A DNA stretch of 64,000 nt from Gemmatimonadota bacterium (GTDB lineage: Bacteria; Gemmatimonadota; Gemmatimonadetes; Gemmatimonadales; GWC2-71-9): assembly GCA_020350425.1 (NCBI GenBank), contig CP070716.1, forward strand, positions 2,368,967-2,432,966. Reading direction: 5' to 3'. The position numbers and the translations under genes were made by a program. The notes beneath the pieces are model-generated. The model was not told the DNA's origin. It was given only the letters and a program-made list of their open reading frames with translations, and made no database searches. Shown here piece by piece: positions 16,199 through 24,976 of this stretch; the stretch's first letter is position 1; each line of letters begins with the position of its first letter.

Positions 16199-17718
16199 TT
16201 CGCGCTCCGGGCTTCAGGAATCAGGAGGATCGACGGGTGCAGCGTCGGCGTGTCCGGGCTCGACCCGAAGTAGAGCGTCAGGCCGAAGTTGAACCGCCAC
16301 TGATCCCACTTGAACGCCGCTGCGTCGGGCCGCTTCCGCTTCTCCCACAGGTAGCGGGCCTCCGCCATCACCTTGACGTCGGCCATCGGCGTGTAGTCGG
16401 CCCGCAGCCCCCCGTTCAATGCCTCCACGTCGTTGTAGCGGTATTCCATCGGTCGGGAAATCCGGCCGCCATGGGCCGTCAGCACGAGGTCCGGCAGGGG
16501 CGGCACCCACGTCGCGCGCAGGTCCCACCCGACCTGCGTGGACCCGGTGCCCTTGTCGACCCAGTAGTTGCCATCGAAGCGCCACTGCTGGATCCCCGAG
16601 TAGGTCACCCCGAACAGCCCGCGCCACCCGTCGTCCTCGACGGTGCCGAAGCGGTCGGTGGCGTTCGCATCCTCGTACTTGAAGATCTCGCCCCGGCCGC
16701 GCAGCTCGAGCCCCCGGAGGGGCCACCAGTAGACGCTCCCGAAGCCGGCGTTGTAGCCAACAGGATCGAAGGAATTCCAGATCTGCCAGAGGGGGAAGTT
16801 GGGACGATAGCGGCGCCACCCGGCGCTCGCCCGCAGGTTCCGCTTGGGGGTCGTGTAGCCCGCTGTCACGTCCGCGGTACCGACGACCGCCTGCCCGATG
16901 TCGTACTCCACGCCTCCGGTGAGCGAGATGCCGCGCTTGGGGTACCAGGCCAGGTCGAGCGCCGTGCGCTCGGCGAAGAGGTAGTTCGCCGACGAGGCGG
17001 CGTCGATCTCGCGGTGGTAAAGCCAGCGTCCCTCGAAGCCCTTGAGCCGCCATCCCAGCCCGCCGCCGAGGACGTACTGGCGCTCCGTCGGCTGGTACTG
17101 GTCGAGCGGATTTGCATACTGGCTCGTGACCACGAGCGGCGCGCCCGGGGTCATTCCCCAGCCGCCGTAGCCGAAGAGCTCGAGCCTGCGATCGAAGAGA
17201 TAGAGGTCGGCTTTGGCGCCATCCACACCGATGTAGCCGATCCGGGATGGCTCATGGAACCGGCCCAGGAGCACCGTGAGGAACTTGTTCTTGTACTCGC
17301 CGTAGGCCTCGAGCAGCTGCATCGTGGGGTCCACCGCCGGCCAGACCGTCGTCGATGACAAGTCAGTCCCGGCTCGTGCCTTGAGGCGGAAGCTCAGGCC
17401 CTGAACGCCAAGTCCCCACAGCGCCGCGTCGAGCGTGCTGACCAGCGGCGCGCCCTGCCGCTTCCCGCCCTCGGTGTAGTAGTAGCAGGTCGATGTCGCA
17501 CCCTGCCCACACCTCACGGCATAGCCGTTGTACTCCAGGCCCCCGGAGGAGTTGGTGTCGACACTCGCGAATGGGACGCTGTCGAGCTGCCAGCCCTGGT
17601 AGGCGACGGACTGGAACCAGGTGTCGAGACGGACCTGGTACCCTTGGGCGAGCGCCGGTGCCGTCCAGAGCGCCAGCGCTCCGGCAGCAACCAGCACGCG
17701 GACGAAGGACCGTTTCAT
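16195..17718 (-). CDS. Outer-membrane beta-barrel protein (candidate porin of a porin-cytochrome complex)
   Basis: Protein of 507 aa with a signal peptide cleaved near ALAQG (residue 25). The mature chain is made of alternating hydrophobic/polar stretches rich in Tyr and Trp, such as FRLKARAG, LYLFDRRLELFGYGG, RWLYHREIDA and NFGLTLYFGS. It ends close to a strand, as expected for an outer-membrane barrel of perhaps 18-20 strands. The sequence itself does not identify a substrate. Its translational coupling to a 12-heme periplasmic cytochrome parallels the MtrA/MtrB and OmaB/OmbB pairs, so an electron conduit is the best hypothesis. GGGGAGGGG lies upstream of the ATG at 17718. A -10-like TATAGT/TACTAT lies near 17750-17758. 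Confidence 0.78.
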   Translation of the reverse strand: MKRSFVRVLVAAGALALWTAPALAQGYQVRLDTWFQSVAYQGWQLDSVPFASVDTNSSGGLEYNGYAVRCGQGATSTCYYYTEGGKRQGAPLVSTLDAALWGLGVQGLSFRLKARAGTDLSSTTVWPAVDPTMQLLEAYGEYKNKFLTVLLGRFHEPSRIGYIGVDGAKADLYLFDRRLELFGYGGWGMTPGAPLVVTSQYANPLDQYQPTERQYVLGGGLGWRLKGFEGRWLYHREIDAASSANYLFAERTALDLAWYPKRGISLTGGVEYDIGQAVVGTADVTAGYTTPKRNLRASAGWRRYRPNFPLWQIWNSFDPVGYNAGFGSVYWWPLRGLELRGRGEIFKYEDANATDRFGTVEDDGWRGLFGVTYSGIQQWRFDGNYWVDKGTGSTQVGWDLRATWVPPLPDLVLTAHGGRISRPMEYRYNDVEALNGGLRADYTPMADVKVMAEARYLWEKRKRPDAAAFKWDQWRFNFGLTLYFGSSPDTPTLHPSILLIPEARSAK

Positions 17719-17837
17719 ATACCCCTCCCCCCAACGGACCGTGTGCGACTATAGTATGGTCCGACCGGGAACGCGTCCAGACCCGAACACCCGCGTCTCC
17801 GTTCGATTTCTCTTAACATTCCTTCATGTTGCACACG

Positions 17838-17853
17838 GGCGCTCCTGAGCGCC
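17838..17853 (-). terminator. Weak hairpin after the 19-heme fusion gene
   Basis: GGCGCTC and GAGCGCC arms with a very short loop, 15 bases beyond the stop on the minus strand. No U-tract. Confidence 0.3.
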
Positions 17854-17867
17854 ACGCGTGAGCATCC

Positions 17868-20765
17868 CTAGCGGTAGCCGAACAACATCGAGTACACGAT
17901 GAGCGCGATCAGCGTCAGCCCGACCGCCAGCGCCGTGAAGCCGAGGATGCGGAAGCCCAACTCGAGCCGGCGCGGATAGGGCTCGACGAGTTTCTCCTCG
18001 AGCTTTCCAGACGCCACCAGATCCTCGTATTCTCCCGGCTTGTCCTGCTTGAGCTCCTCGATCGGCACCCGGCCCGTGAAGATGACCGGATCCATGGGGA
18101 ACTTGTCCGGCCGGAAGTGCGTGTTGAAAAAGTGCACCGTAAAGATGAACGCCACGGCCAGCAGCGCCTCGTCACTGTGGAGGATCGTGGCCACGTTCAC
18201 CGTCCACCCAGGGATGACGCGGGTGAATAGCTCCGGGAACCAGAGCAGCAGACCCGTCGAGCCGATGATGAACATCCCCCAGAAGACGGCGAAGTAGTCG
18301 AACTTCTCCCAGTAGGTGTAGCGGCCATAGTGCGGCCGCGGCGCCTTGCCGAAGAACCACTTGATCGACTGCCAAAACTCCCTGAGGTCACGTCCGTTGA
18401 AGATGATCGAGTTCGGCGACTTGATGAACTGCACCCACGTGAGACCGGAGTCCTTCTTCTGCTTCCACGCATCCCACAGGTGGATGAGGAAGATCGTGAT
18501 GAGCGTGACTGCCCCAAGGCGGTGCAGCACTCCGGTGGTCTGGAAGCCGCCGGCCACCCGGGCAGTCAACTGCGCCCATCCCATATAGGAGAACTTCAGC
18601 ACCATCCCCGTGAGCGCCAGGGTGAAGAAGCTGAGCAGCATCACGAGGTGGAGCGTCCGCTGGAAGCTGTTGAAGCGGCGGTAGAGGCGCTCCCCGGGCT
18701 GCGCTTGGTGCTGCCGTCGCGCCTCGGGCGAGCGCATCAACCGGAACAGCCATGCCAGGGTGTGCAGCGTCGCGAACGTCAGGGTCCCCACCAGCAGCGC
18801 CGTCATGCCCCAGAACGCCCAGAACAGGAATGGGTATTTGTCGGGATCGTGGTGCGTGGCGTGAGTCAGATAACCCGTGAACCGCAGGTTCGCCCCGGCG
18901 TGGCACGCGGAGCAGGTCTCGACCACGTTGCGCCGGCTCAGGGTGGATGCCGGTTCGCTCGTGGGCAGGATGTTGTGGGTACCATGGCAGTCGTAGCACT
19001 TCGCTGCGGCCTGATCGCCCAGCCGTGACACCTTCCCGTGGAAGGTGTCGAAGAAGGTCTCCGCCTCGTCTTCGTGGCAGCGACCGCACTGGTTCATCAT
19101 GAGGAGTCGGAAGTCGCCCCGGTCCACTCGGCTGATCGTGTGCGAGGTGTGGCAGTCCTCGCAGGTGGGCAGGCGACGGTCGTCCTCGGGCTCCCCCACC
19201 TCCGGCGAGTGGATGCTGGTGTTGAACCTCTCCTCGATCCCGTGATGGCATGTGCCGCACGTGTGGGCGAGGTTCTCGGCGTGCACACTCGAATTGGGGT
19301 CGCTCGCCGGAAGCTCCCGATGCGCCGTATGGCAGTTGCTGCACGTGGCGGTCACGACGAGCCCGCTCTCGAACAGCCCCTTGCCGTGGATGCTCATCTC
19401 GTAGCTCTCCACAGGCGGCGGGAAGGCAACGGCGCGCGCCGCGGCCTCGGTCGCTTCTGGCCCCTGGGCCTCCCTCTGCTCCGTCAGGTGCGCCGATTCG
19501 ATTCGCACCGCCGCCGCCTCACCCTGCCGGTGGCATTGGGCGCACAGCGCCGGCACGTTGCGGGCGAACGTCGGCGACGTCGGGATCCGCTTGCTCTGCG
19601 TGGCGTGGTTGTCGTGGCAGTCCAGACAGACCGGCGCGTCGGGATCGCCCTCCGCGGCGAGCCGGCCGTGCATGCCGGCCGAATACTCGCCGACCTGATC
19701 CTCGTGGCACGCGGCGCAGTCCACCGGCCGGGAGATCGCGGCGCAGGGCCGCGACAGCACGGGACTGACCTCGGCATGGCACTGGGCGCACGGTGTCTCG
19801 GCGTGGCTCGAGAGCGCGTACGCCTGCTCATTCACATAGAGGGACACCGTGTCGCCCTGGGACACGCCCACCAGGTCCTCGTCAGCGTGGCAGCGCAGAC
19901 AGTTGGCGTTGGCCGAGCCCGCGTCGTAGAACACCCGCCGAATGCGGTGCGGCGCGTGACAGTCCACGCAGGCGGGGATCTGATGGGGCTGTTCCTCCCA
20001 CAGCCGCCCCTCGATGACCTGTACGTGCACCTGCTCGATCTGTGCGTGGCACTGCGTGCAGGTCGTCGCGACGTTGTTCTCGTGGATGCTCGATCGGGGG
20101 TCGGTGTGAGGCAGAATGAAATGCGACGTGTGGCACGACGTGCACACGGCCGTCACGGTGAGCCCCTGCCGGTACAGTCCCGTGCCGTGGATCGACTGGG
20201 AGTAGTTCTCGAGGATGCTGTCCTGGGGAATCTGCAGCCGCCGTGAGACCGGTGTTCCTTCCTGATGGCACTCCCCGCACAGGAACGGGATGTTCATCAC
20301 CCGGGTGGGCGATCGGGGGTCGCGATGGGACAGGATGTCGTGCGTGCCGTGGCAGTCCACACAGCTCGGGGCGAGCGGGTCGGCCCGGGCCGCCGCCTGC
20401 CCATGCAGCGAGGCGTTGTGCTCTTCGGCTTGCTGGCGGTGGCACAGGGCGCAGTCCACCGCCGGCACCTCCTCCGGATGCGGGAAGCTCAGCCCAGCAT
20501 GACACATGACGCAGGCCATCCCCGCCTGCCCGTGCGCCGAGCCGCCGAACTCCCCTTCGTCGACCACGAGCTGCGCCGCGTCGGGGCGCCCCTGGAAGAG
20601 AGCCGGGTTGGTGTGGCACATCAGGCAAGCCTGGTTGTCCTGCGCCAGGCCGAGCGTCGCCACCAGGCAAGAGGCGGCGGCGAGCAGCACGCCCCTCCCA
20701 ACCACCCGTGCCCGATGGATCCGGCTGCTCGACCGCCACCCCTGATGGCTATGCATCCACGTCAC
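17868..20765 (-). CDS. CbcL-like quinone oxidoreductase: 19-heme cytochrome c fused to membrane cytochrome b
   Basis: Protein of 965 aa. After an N-terminal signal region comes a periplasmic part with 19 CXXCH motifs (first CLMCH near residue 47, last CSACH near residue 645). Repeating units of the type S-x-H-G, CxxCHGTHDI and DPRSxxH recur through it. From about residue 665 the chain becomes a membrane cytochrome b of the FdnI/HydC/b561 type with several helices and candidate b-heme histidines in LHLVMLLSFF, VLHRLGAV, IFLIHLWD, ILHSDEALL and TVHFFNTHF. The plan matches CbcL of Geobacter, an inner-membrane quinol oxidase for extracellular electron transfer, but with roughly twice the hemes. 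GTG at 20765 or ATG at 20756 may be the start. It lies downstream of an 11-heme relative on the same strand. Confidence 0.88.
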   Translation of the reverse strand: MTWMHSHQGWRSSSRIHRARVVGRGVLLAAASCLVATLGLAQDNQACLMCHTNPALFQGRPDAAQLVVDEGEFGGSAHGQAGMACVMCHAGLSFPHPEEVPAVDCALCHRQQAEEHNASLHGQAAARADPLAPSCVDCHGTHDILSHRDPRSPTRVMNIPFLCGECHQEGTPVSRRLQIPQDSILENYSQSIHGTGLYRQGLTVTAVCTSCHTSHFILPHTDPRSSIHENNVATTCTQCHAQIEQVHVQVIEGRLWEEQPHQIPACVDCHAPHRIRRVFYDAGSANANCLRCHADEDLVGVSQGDTVSLYVNEQAYALSSHAETPCAQCHAEVSPVLSRPCAAISRPVDCAACHEDQVGEYSAGMHGRLAAEGDPDAPVCLDCHDNHATQSKRIPTSPTFARNVPALCAQCHRQGEAAAVRIESAHLTEQREAQGPEATEAAARAVAFPPPVESYEMSIHGKGLFESGLVVTATCSNCHTAHRELPASDPNSSVHAENLAHTCGTCHHGIEERFNTSIHSPEVGEPEDDRRLPTCEDCHTSHTISRVDRGDFRLLMMNQCGRCHEDEAETFFDTFHGKVSRLGDQAAAKCYDCHGTHNILPTSEPASTLSRRNVVETCSACHAGANLRFTGYLTHATHHDPDKYPFLFWAFWGMTALLVGTLTFATLHTLAWLFRLMRSPEARRQHQAQPGERLYRRFNSFQRTLHLVMLLSFFTLALTGMVLKFSYMGWAQLTARVAGGFQTTGVLHRLGAVTLITIFLIHLWDAWKQKKDSGLTWVQFIKSPNSIIFNGRDLREFWQSIKWFFGKAPRPHYGRYTYWEKFDYFAVFWGMFIIGSTGLLLWFPELFTRVIPGWTVNVATILHSDEALLAVAFIFTVHFFNTHFRPDKFPMDPVIFTGRVPIEELKQDKPGEYEDLVASGKLEEKLVEPYPRRLELGFRILGFTALAVGLTLIALIVYSMLFGYR

Positions 20766-20849
20766 CGCTCATCCCCGCCTTGACTCGATCCAATCCTGCC
20801 CACGCCAAGATACACCGGACCCGGCTCTGCGAGGGCGCCACTCGTCGAT

Positions 20850-20857
20850 CCTAAAGA
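20850..20857 (-). promoter_or_regulatory. TCTTTAGG element upstream of the 19-heme fusion gene
   Basis: The minus-strand 8-mer TCTTTAGG, preceded by GTGAGGAAT, occurs 85 bases upstream of the start at 20765. The same 8-mer, same orientation, is found upstream of ccmE (twice) and upstream of the 9-heme lipoprotein. A regulator site is plausible; no known consensus was matched. Confidence 0.4.
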
Positions 20858-20906
20858 ATTCCTCACCCCAATTTGTAAGTCGGTGCCACACAGCCTTTTA
20901 GGGGAA

Positions 20907-20935
20907 GGGCGGGGGTGCCGTGGCACCGCCCGCCC
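20907..20935 (-). terminator. Terminator of the 11-heme fusion gene
   Basis: The arms 20907-20919 and 20922-20935 form a G+C-rich stem with one bulged G and a tight loop, 27 bases beyond the stop on the minus strand. It is followed by CTTCCCCTAAAAGG. This separates the two CbcL-like genes transcriptionally. Confidence 0.6.
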
Positions 20936-20961
20936 CCGCCGGTCCCGATTCCGGTGGAAGG

Positions 20962-22956
20962 TCACGAATCGGTGTATTGCGTCCCCCCGGACTCTGGCGC
21001 CGGGGCCCCCGGCGCATCGGCCTTGCCGGCAGCGCTCTCCGCCGGGTGGTGCGGCTCGGAGTGCGCCAGCTCGTCATCGTACCACTGCGCGTGATGGTGC
21101 TTCACGAAGTGCTCCGGCAGGCGGCCGGTGAGCCAGGCCCAGTTCATCGGATAGGCATCGGGATGCGCGATCACGAAGAACAGGTGCCACACCAGGATCG
21201 CGAGCGTCGCGAGCCACGCCTCGTAGTAGTGCACGGTCTGTGAGGCCGGCACGATCCACCACGGCAGGATCTGGACCGCCTGGACCGGGAACCAGAGCAC
21301 GAAGCCGGTGAGCGCCATGATCACCGTGCCCCACACCAGCGCCCAGTACTCGGCCTTCTGGGTGTAGTCGTACCGGCGAAAGCGCGGGTAGCGCTTGGTG
21401 CGCCAAGTGTAGTACTGCAGGTATCCCACCGCGTCGGTCGCGTCGCGCCAGTCCGGCAGCATCGCCTTGAACTCCTCCCTGCCCCGGCGCGACATCACCA
21501 CGTACAGCACGTGGCTCACGGCCTCCACGATGAGCAGCACCGCCGCGATCCGGTGCACGTTGGAGCGCACCGGCTCGTTCATGCCGAGGGCGGTGAGCCA
21601 CCGCACCCACCAGGCATCGGGGAACCGCAGCGCAAATCCAGTGACCACCAGCACAATGAACGCCGCAGCATTGAGCATGTGCTGCGTGACCTGAATGCGG
21701 TCGAGCCGCGTCACGTAGCCCACCCGCCGCTCCTCCCGCCGCCGCTCGATCAGGTAGTAGTTGAACACGACGGCATTGTGCAGCGCCATGAGCCCGATCG
21801 TCGCAGCGATCAGCACGTAGTAGAACAGGCGGATCGCGTTGTTGATCGGATTCGCGGCCATCGAGGCGGTGACGTGCGTATAGCTGGTCGCGAACGCGGC
21901 GTCGGCGTCCGGATGGCACTGCTGGCACGTGGCCGTGAGGTTTGCCGGGTGGATGGTGGACGCCGAGTCGCTCTGGGGCAGCACCGCGTGGGTGGTATGG
22001 CAGCTCACACAGGTGGCGGCGCGCGCGTAGTCGCGGCGCGTCGCCCAGCCGTGATAGCTGTCCTCATAGGTGCCGATCACGCCACCCTGCAGCCCGTACT
22101 TGGCGACGATCTCCGGATCACCGTGGCACTCGCCGCACGTCTCGGTGGCCAGGCGGGCGTCGTAGGTCCGGGCGTGGGGATCGTTGTGGGAGAGAATCAG
22201 GTGCTCCCCGTGGCAGTCCGTGCAGGTGGGGCTGTCTGCGAGGCCGGCGCGCAACGCACGGCCGTGGATGGAGGCGTCGTAGATCTCCTGGACGTCCCCG
22301 TGGCACTGGCCGCACGTGCTGGCCACGTTCACCCGGTTGATCCTGGACTGGGGATCCAGCGCCCCCCGCAGGTCGTGCACCCCGTGGCAATCCGTGCAGC
22401 GGGCGGCCTCACCCTCGCCGTTGCGGCCGTGCACCGACTGGGCGTACGACCCGTAGATCTGCGGCAGCCGGATGGCTTCCTCGGTGCGCAGGCCGGCCTC
22501 CCCGTGGCAGGCGGCGCACATCACGGGCACGTTCTCATGGTGGGTGCGGGCCTCGGGATCGGAGCTGCGCCGGATGTCGTGGCTCCCGTGGCAGGACGCG
22601 CACGTGGGGGCCGTCGCCATGCCTCGCGCCAACGCGTAGCCGTGCAGGCTGCCGCTGAACTCCCGTTCGACCGAGCCGTGGCAGCCGCCGCAATTCGGTG
22701 GCGGTGCGTCGTCGGGATGCGGGAAGCCCACGTAGCCCTGATGACACAGCACGCAGGCCATGCCGAGCGCTCCGTGCACGGAGGACCCGTACTCCTCCTC
22801 CGTGACGACCATCCGGGTGGGGTCCTCCAGGCCGGAGAACATCGCCTCGTTACCGTGGCACATGAGGCAGGCCTGGTTGCCCTGAGCCATGGCGGGTGCC
22901 GCCACAACCGACGCGAGCGCCGCGCAAAGAAGGGCTGACATCAGACGTGTCCGCAT
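20962..22956 (-). CDS. CbcL-like quinone oxidoreductase: 11-heme cytochrome c fused to membrane cytochrome b
   Basis: Protein of 664 aa. A signal peptide (about residues 1-25, AMAQG) is followed by 11 CXXCH motifs between about residues 30 and 345, with the same repeat grammar as its 19-heme neighbour (CASCHGSHDI, CTDCHGVHD, SxHG). The C-terminal half is a multi-helix cytochrome b. Candidate heme b histidines lie in LMALHNAVV, VTQHMLNAAAF, NVHRIAAVLL, VSHVLYVV, QTVHYYEAWL and WHLFFVIAH. A Pro/Ala/Glu-rich tail ends the protein. The architecture (periplasmic multiheme domain plus diheme b) is that of CbcL, which moves electrons from menaquinol to periplasmic carriers in Geobacter. The two fusions in tandem, with different heme counts, suggest two potentials or two partners. 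Confidence 0.88.
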   Translation of the reverse strand: MRTRLMSALLCAALASVVAAPAMAQGNQACLMCHGNEAMFSGLEDPTRMVVTEEEYGSSVHGALGMACVLCHQGYVGFPHPDDAPPPNCGGCHGSVEREFSGSLHGYALARGMATAPTCASCHGSHDIRRSSDPEARTHHENVPVMCAACHGEAGLRTEEAIRLPQIYGSYAQSVHGRNGEGEAARCTDCHGVHDLRGALDPQSRINRVNVASTCGQCHGDVQEIYDASIHGRALRAGLADSPTCTDCHGEHLILSHNDPHARTYDARLATETCGECHGDPEIVAKYGLQGGVIGTYEDSYHGWATRRDYARAATCVSCHTTHAVLPQSDSASTIHPANLTATCQQCHPDADAAFATSYTHVTASMAANPINNAIRLFYYVLIAATIGLMALHNAVVFNYYLIERRREERRVGYVTRLDRIQVTQHMLNAAAFIVLVVTGFALRFPDAWWVRWLTALGMNEPVRSNVHRIAAVLLIVEAVSHVLYVVMSRRGREEFKAMLPDWRDATDAVGYLQYYTWRTKRYPRFRRYDYTQKAEYWALVWGTVIMALTGFVLWFPVQAVQILPWWIVPASQTVHYYEAWLATLAILVWHLFFVIAHPDAYPMNWAWLTGRLPEHFVKHHHAQWYDDELAHSEPHHPAESAAGKADAPGAPAPESGGTQYTDS

Positions 22957-22980
22957 GAGGCTCCTCCCGTCCCAACGGGA

Positions 22981-23000
22981 GGGCGGGCACCTGCCCGCCC
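22981..23000 (-). terminator. Hairpin after the archaemetzincin gene
   Basis: GGGCGGGCA and TGCCCGCCC form a 9-bp stem with a two-base apex, 73 bases beyond the stop of the archaemetzincin gene and 25 bases before the start of the 11-heme fusion gene. It probably ends the signalling operon. Confidence 0.5.
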
Positions 23001-23072
23001 CGCCACCGGGGTGAAGGCTAGCCCGCGCGCCTGAGAACAGTATGAAGAATAGATGAAAGGCGAATACTGCCG

Positions 23073-23642
23073 TTATGATACGGTGCTATTCCTAACGTCC
23101 CGGTTGGAATTCCTGTGCAGGGTTCCCTGGCAGGTTGGACAGAACTCCGCTCCCTTGAGGTCCACGTCCTCCACGTACGTAGAGGCCCGCATCACACACC
23201 CGTAGTCGGCGCAGTGCACCAACCCGAACGCGTGTCCGAGCTCATGCACCACCTCCTTGACGCTGCGCTCGAGCAGGAGACCATCATCCCGTGGGAGTCC
23301 GTAGAACTCGTTGCGCAGCCGATAGGTGGACATGACCGCCGCGGGTCCGTCGAGCTGCGACTGGCCGAACACGAAGGTCAGCACCGGGACGAACAGGTCG
23401 ACATCGGTGATCCCGATGATCTTCGAGGACGTCGGCGGCCGGTTGCGGAGCACGCCGGCCACCATCAGCGTGGCGTGGTATTGTCCCCGCTCTTGCACCA
23501 ACTTCGCCCTGAGATCGAGCCGGATGTCGAGGCGGACCGCGGGACGCGAGAAGATCTCGGCCACCGCCTCCACCAGGGCATCCGCCCACGCTGGGACGTA
23601 ATCGTTGAGATACGCAACGGAAATGGGGCCGGCCACGCTCAC
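23073..23642 (-). CDS. amzA: Archaemetzincin-type zinc metallopeptidase
   Basis: Protein of 189 aa. The signature is complete: HELGHAFGLVHC at residues 133-144 (zinc ligands His133, His137, His143), then Cys144, Cys149 and the Met-turn Met151, and a later CPTC pair (168-171). This HEXXHXXGXXHCX4CXM...CXXC pattern is specific to archaemetzincins, which hold a second structural zinc. There is no signal peptide, so the enzyme is cytosolic. GTG at 23642 overlaps the stop of the NtrC gene (GTGA), tying it to the two-component system. Its natural substrate is unknown for the family in general. Confidence 0.9.
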   Translation of the reverse strand: MSVAGPISVAYLNDYVPAWADALVEAVAEIFSRPAVRLDIRLDLRAKLVQERGQYHATLMVAGVLRNRPPTSSKIIGITDVDLFVPVLTFVFGQSQLDGPAAVMSTYRLRNEFYGLPRDDGLLLERSVKEVVHELGHAFGLVHCADYGCVMRASTYVEDVDLKGAEFCPTCQGTLHRNSNRDVRNSTVS

Positions 23643-24976
23643 CGCCGAATGCCATACCGCTTCAACTTGTTGTACAACGTGGCGCGATCGATACCCAACG
23701 CCTTGGCCGACCGCGAGATGTTCCCATCCATTTCCCGGAGCACCCGCTCGATGTGCTCACGCTCGAGGGCGGCGAGCGACTGCTCCGCCGGCTCGGCGCG
23801 CTGGTTGGTGGCCGAGAGCGGCAGGTCCGCGGGTGTGATCGCCGGGCCCTTGCCGATCACCACCGCTCGCTCGATCGCGTTCTCCAACTCCCGTACGTTG
23901 CCCGGCCAGCGGTAGCCCTGCAGCGTCGCCTCGGCATCGGGCGAGATATCGGTAATCACCTTGCCCATGGCCCGCGCGTACTTGCCGAGGAAGTGCTGCG
24001 CCAACGGCAGAATGTCTTCGCGACGCTCCCGCAGGGGAGGCACCTCCACACTGAAGACATTGATCCGGTAGTACAGGTCCTCTCGAAACGTCCCCGCCTC
24101 CACCAGCTGCTCGAGGTTCCTGTTCGTGGCGCACACGAGGCGGAAGTCCGACGACACGTCCTGCGTACCGCCCAGCCGCGTGAACCGCTTTGTCTCCAAC
24201 ACCCGCAGCAGGTCCACCTGCATTTTGGACGCGATGTCACCGATCTCGTCGAGAAAGAGGGTCCCACCGTTGGCAAGCTCGATCTTGCCCTTCCGCCGAT
24301 ACTGGGCACCCGTAAAGGCACCCTTCTCGTGCCCGAAGAGCTCGCTCTCGAGTAGCGTCTCCGGAATGGACCCTGAGTTCACGGCCACGATGGGGAAGAA
24401 GCGTCGCTTGCTGTGTGAGTGGATGGCGCGGGCGACGAGCTCCTTGCCGGTCCCGCTCTCGCCTCGAATCACGACGCTCGAATCGGTCTCGGCCACGGTG
24501 CGGATCAACTCCGTCACCCGCTGCATCTTCGCGCTCTGTCCGATGATCTCGGCCGTCCCGACAAGCTCCGACACCTGCTCCTTGAGCTGGACGTTCTCTT
24601 CGGCCAGTTCCTTCTGCCGCAGGATGTTCCGCACCAGGTTGGAGAGGTCGTCCGGATCCACCGGCTTGGTCACATAGTCGTACGCCCCGAGCTTGAGCGC
24701 CTCGACCGCCGTTTCCACCGAGGCGTAGGCGGTCAGGATGACGATCGCAGCCTGGCGATCGATCTCGCGCACCCGCTTCTGCAGGGAGATGCCGTCCATA
24801 CCGGGCATCTTGAGATCGATGATCACGATGTCGAACGGCCCGGCGTCCATCTTGTGGAGGGCCTTCTCGCCATCGCCGGCCGTCCACACCTGAAACCCGT
24901 CCTCGACGAACCACTCCTCGAGGGATTGCCGCACCGACAATTCGTCGTCGACGATGAGGATCTTTCGTTGCTTCAT
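23639..24976 (-). CDS. NtrC-family sigma-54-dependent response regulator
   Basis: Protein of 445 aa with three domains. The receiver has the acidic pair at D10-D11, the phosphorylation site Asp54 in IIDLKMPG and Lys104 in VTKPVD. The AAA+ domain has Walker A GESGTGKE (172-179), the sigma-54 contact loop GAFTGA (219-224) and Walker B TLFLDEIGD. A Fis-type helix-turn-helix lies at the C terminus (DGNISRSAKALGIDRATLYNKLKRYG). It activates transcription from sigma-54 promoters after phosphorylation. Its start overlaps the stop of the sensor kinase gene (ATGA), so the two are partners. Target genes are not shown directly; the surrounding cytochrome genes are the obvious candidates. Confidence 0.95.
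   Translation of the reverse strand: MKQRKILIVDDELSVRQSLEEWFVEDGFQVWTAGDGEKALHKMDAGPFDIVIIDLKMPGMDGISLQKRVREIDRQAAIVILTAYASVETAVEALKLGAYDYVTKPVDPDDLSNLVRNILRQKELAEENVQLKEQVSELVGTAEIIGQSAKMQRVTELIRTVAETDSSVVIRGESGTGKELVARAIHSHSKRRFFPIVAVNSGSIPETLLESELFGHEKGAFTGAQYRRKGKIELANGGTLFLDEIGDIASKMQVDLLRVLETKRFTRLGGTQDVSSDFRLVCATNRNLEQLVEAGTFREDLYYRINVFSVEVPPLRERREDILPLAQHFLGKYARAMGKVITDISPDAEATLQGYRWPGNVRELENAIERAVVIGKGPAITPADLPLSATNQRAEPAEQSLAALEREHIERVLREMDGNISRSAKALGIDRATLYNKLKRYGIRR

Noticed and set aside
20870-20890. Sigma-54 promoter (-24/-12) with TGTGGCACC before the 19-heme gene
   Set aside because: TGGCAC is present but the GC of the -12 element is not at the required distance. Similar near-matches at 36570 and 38350 are also off in spacing.
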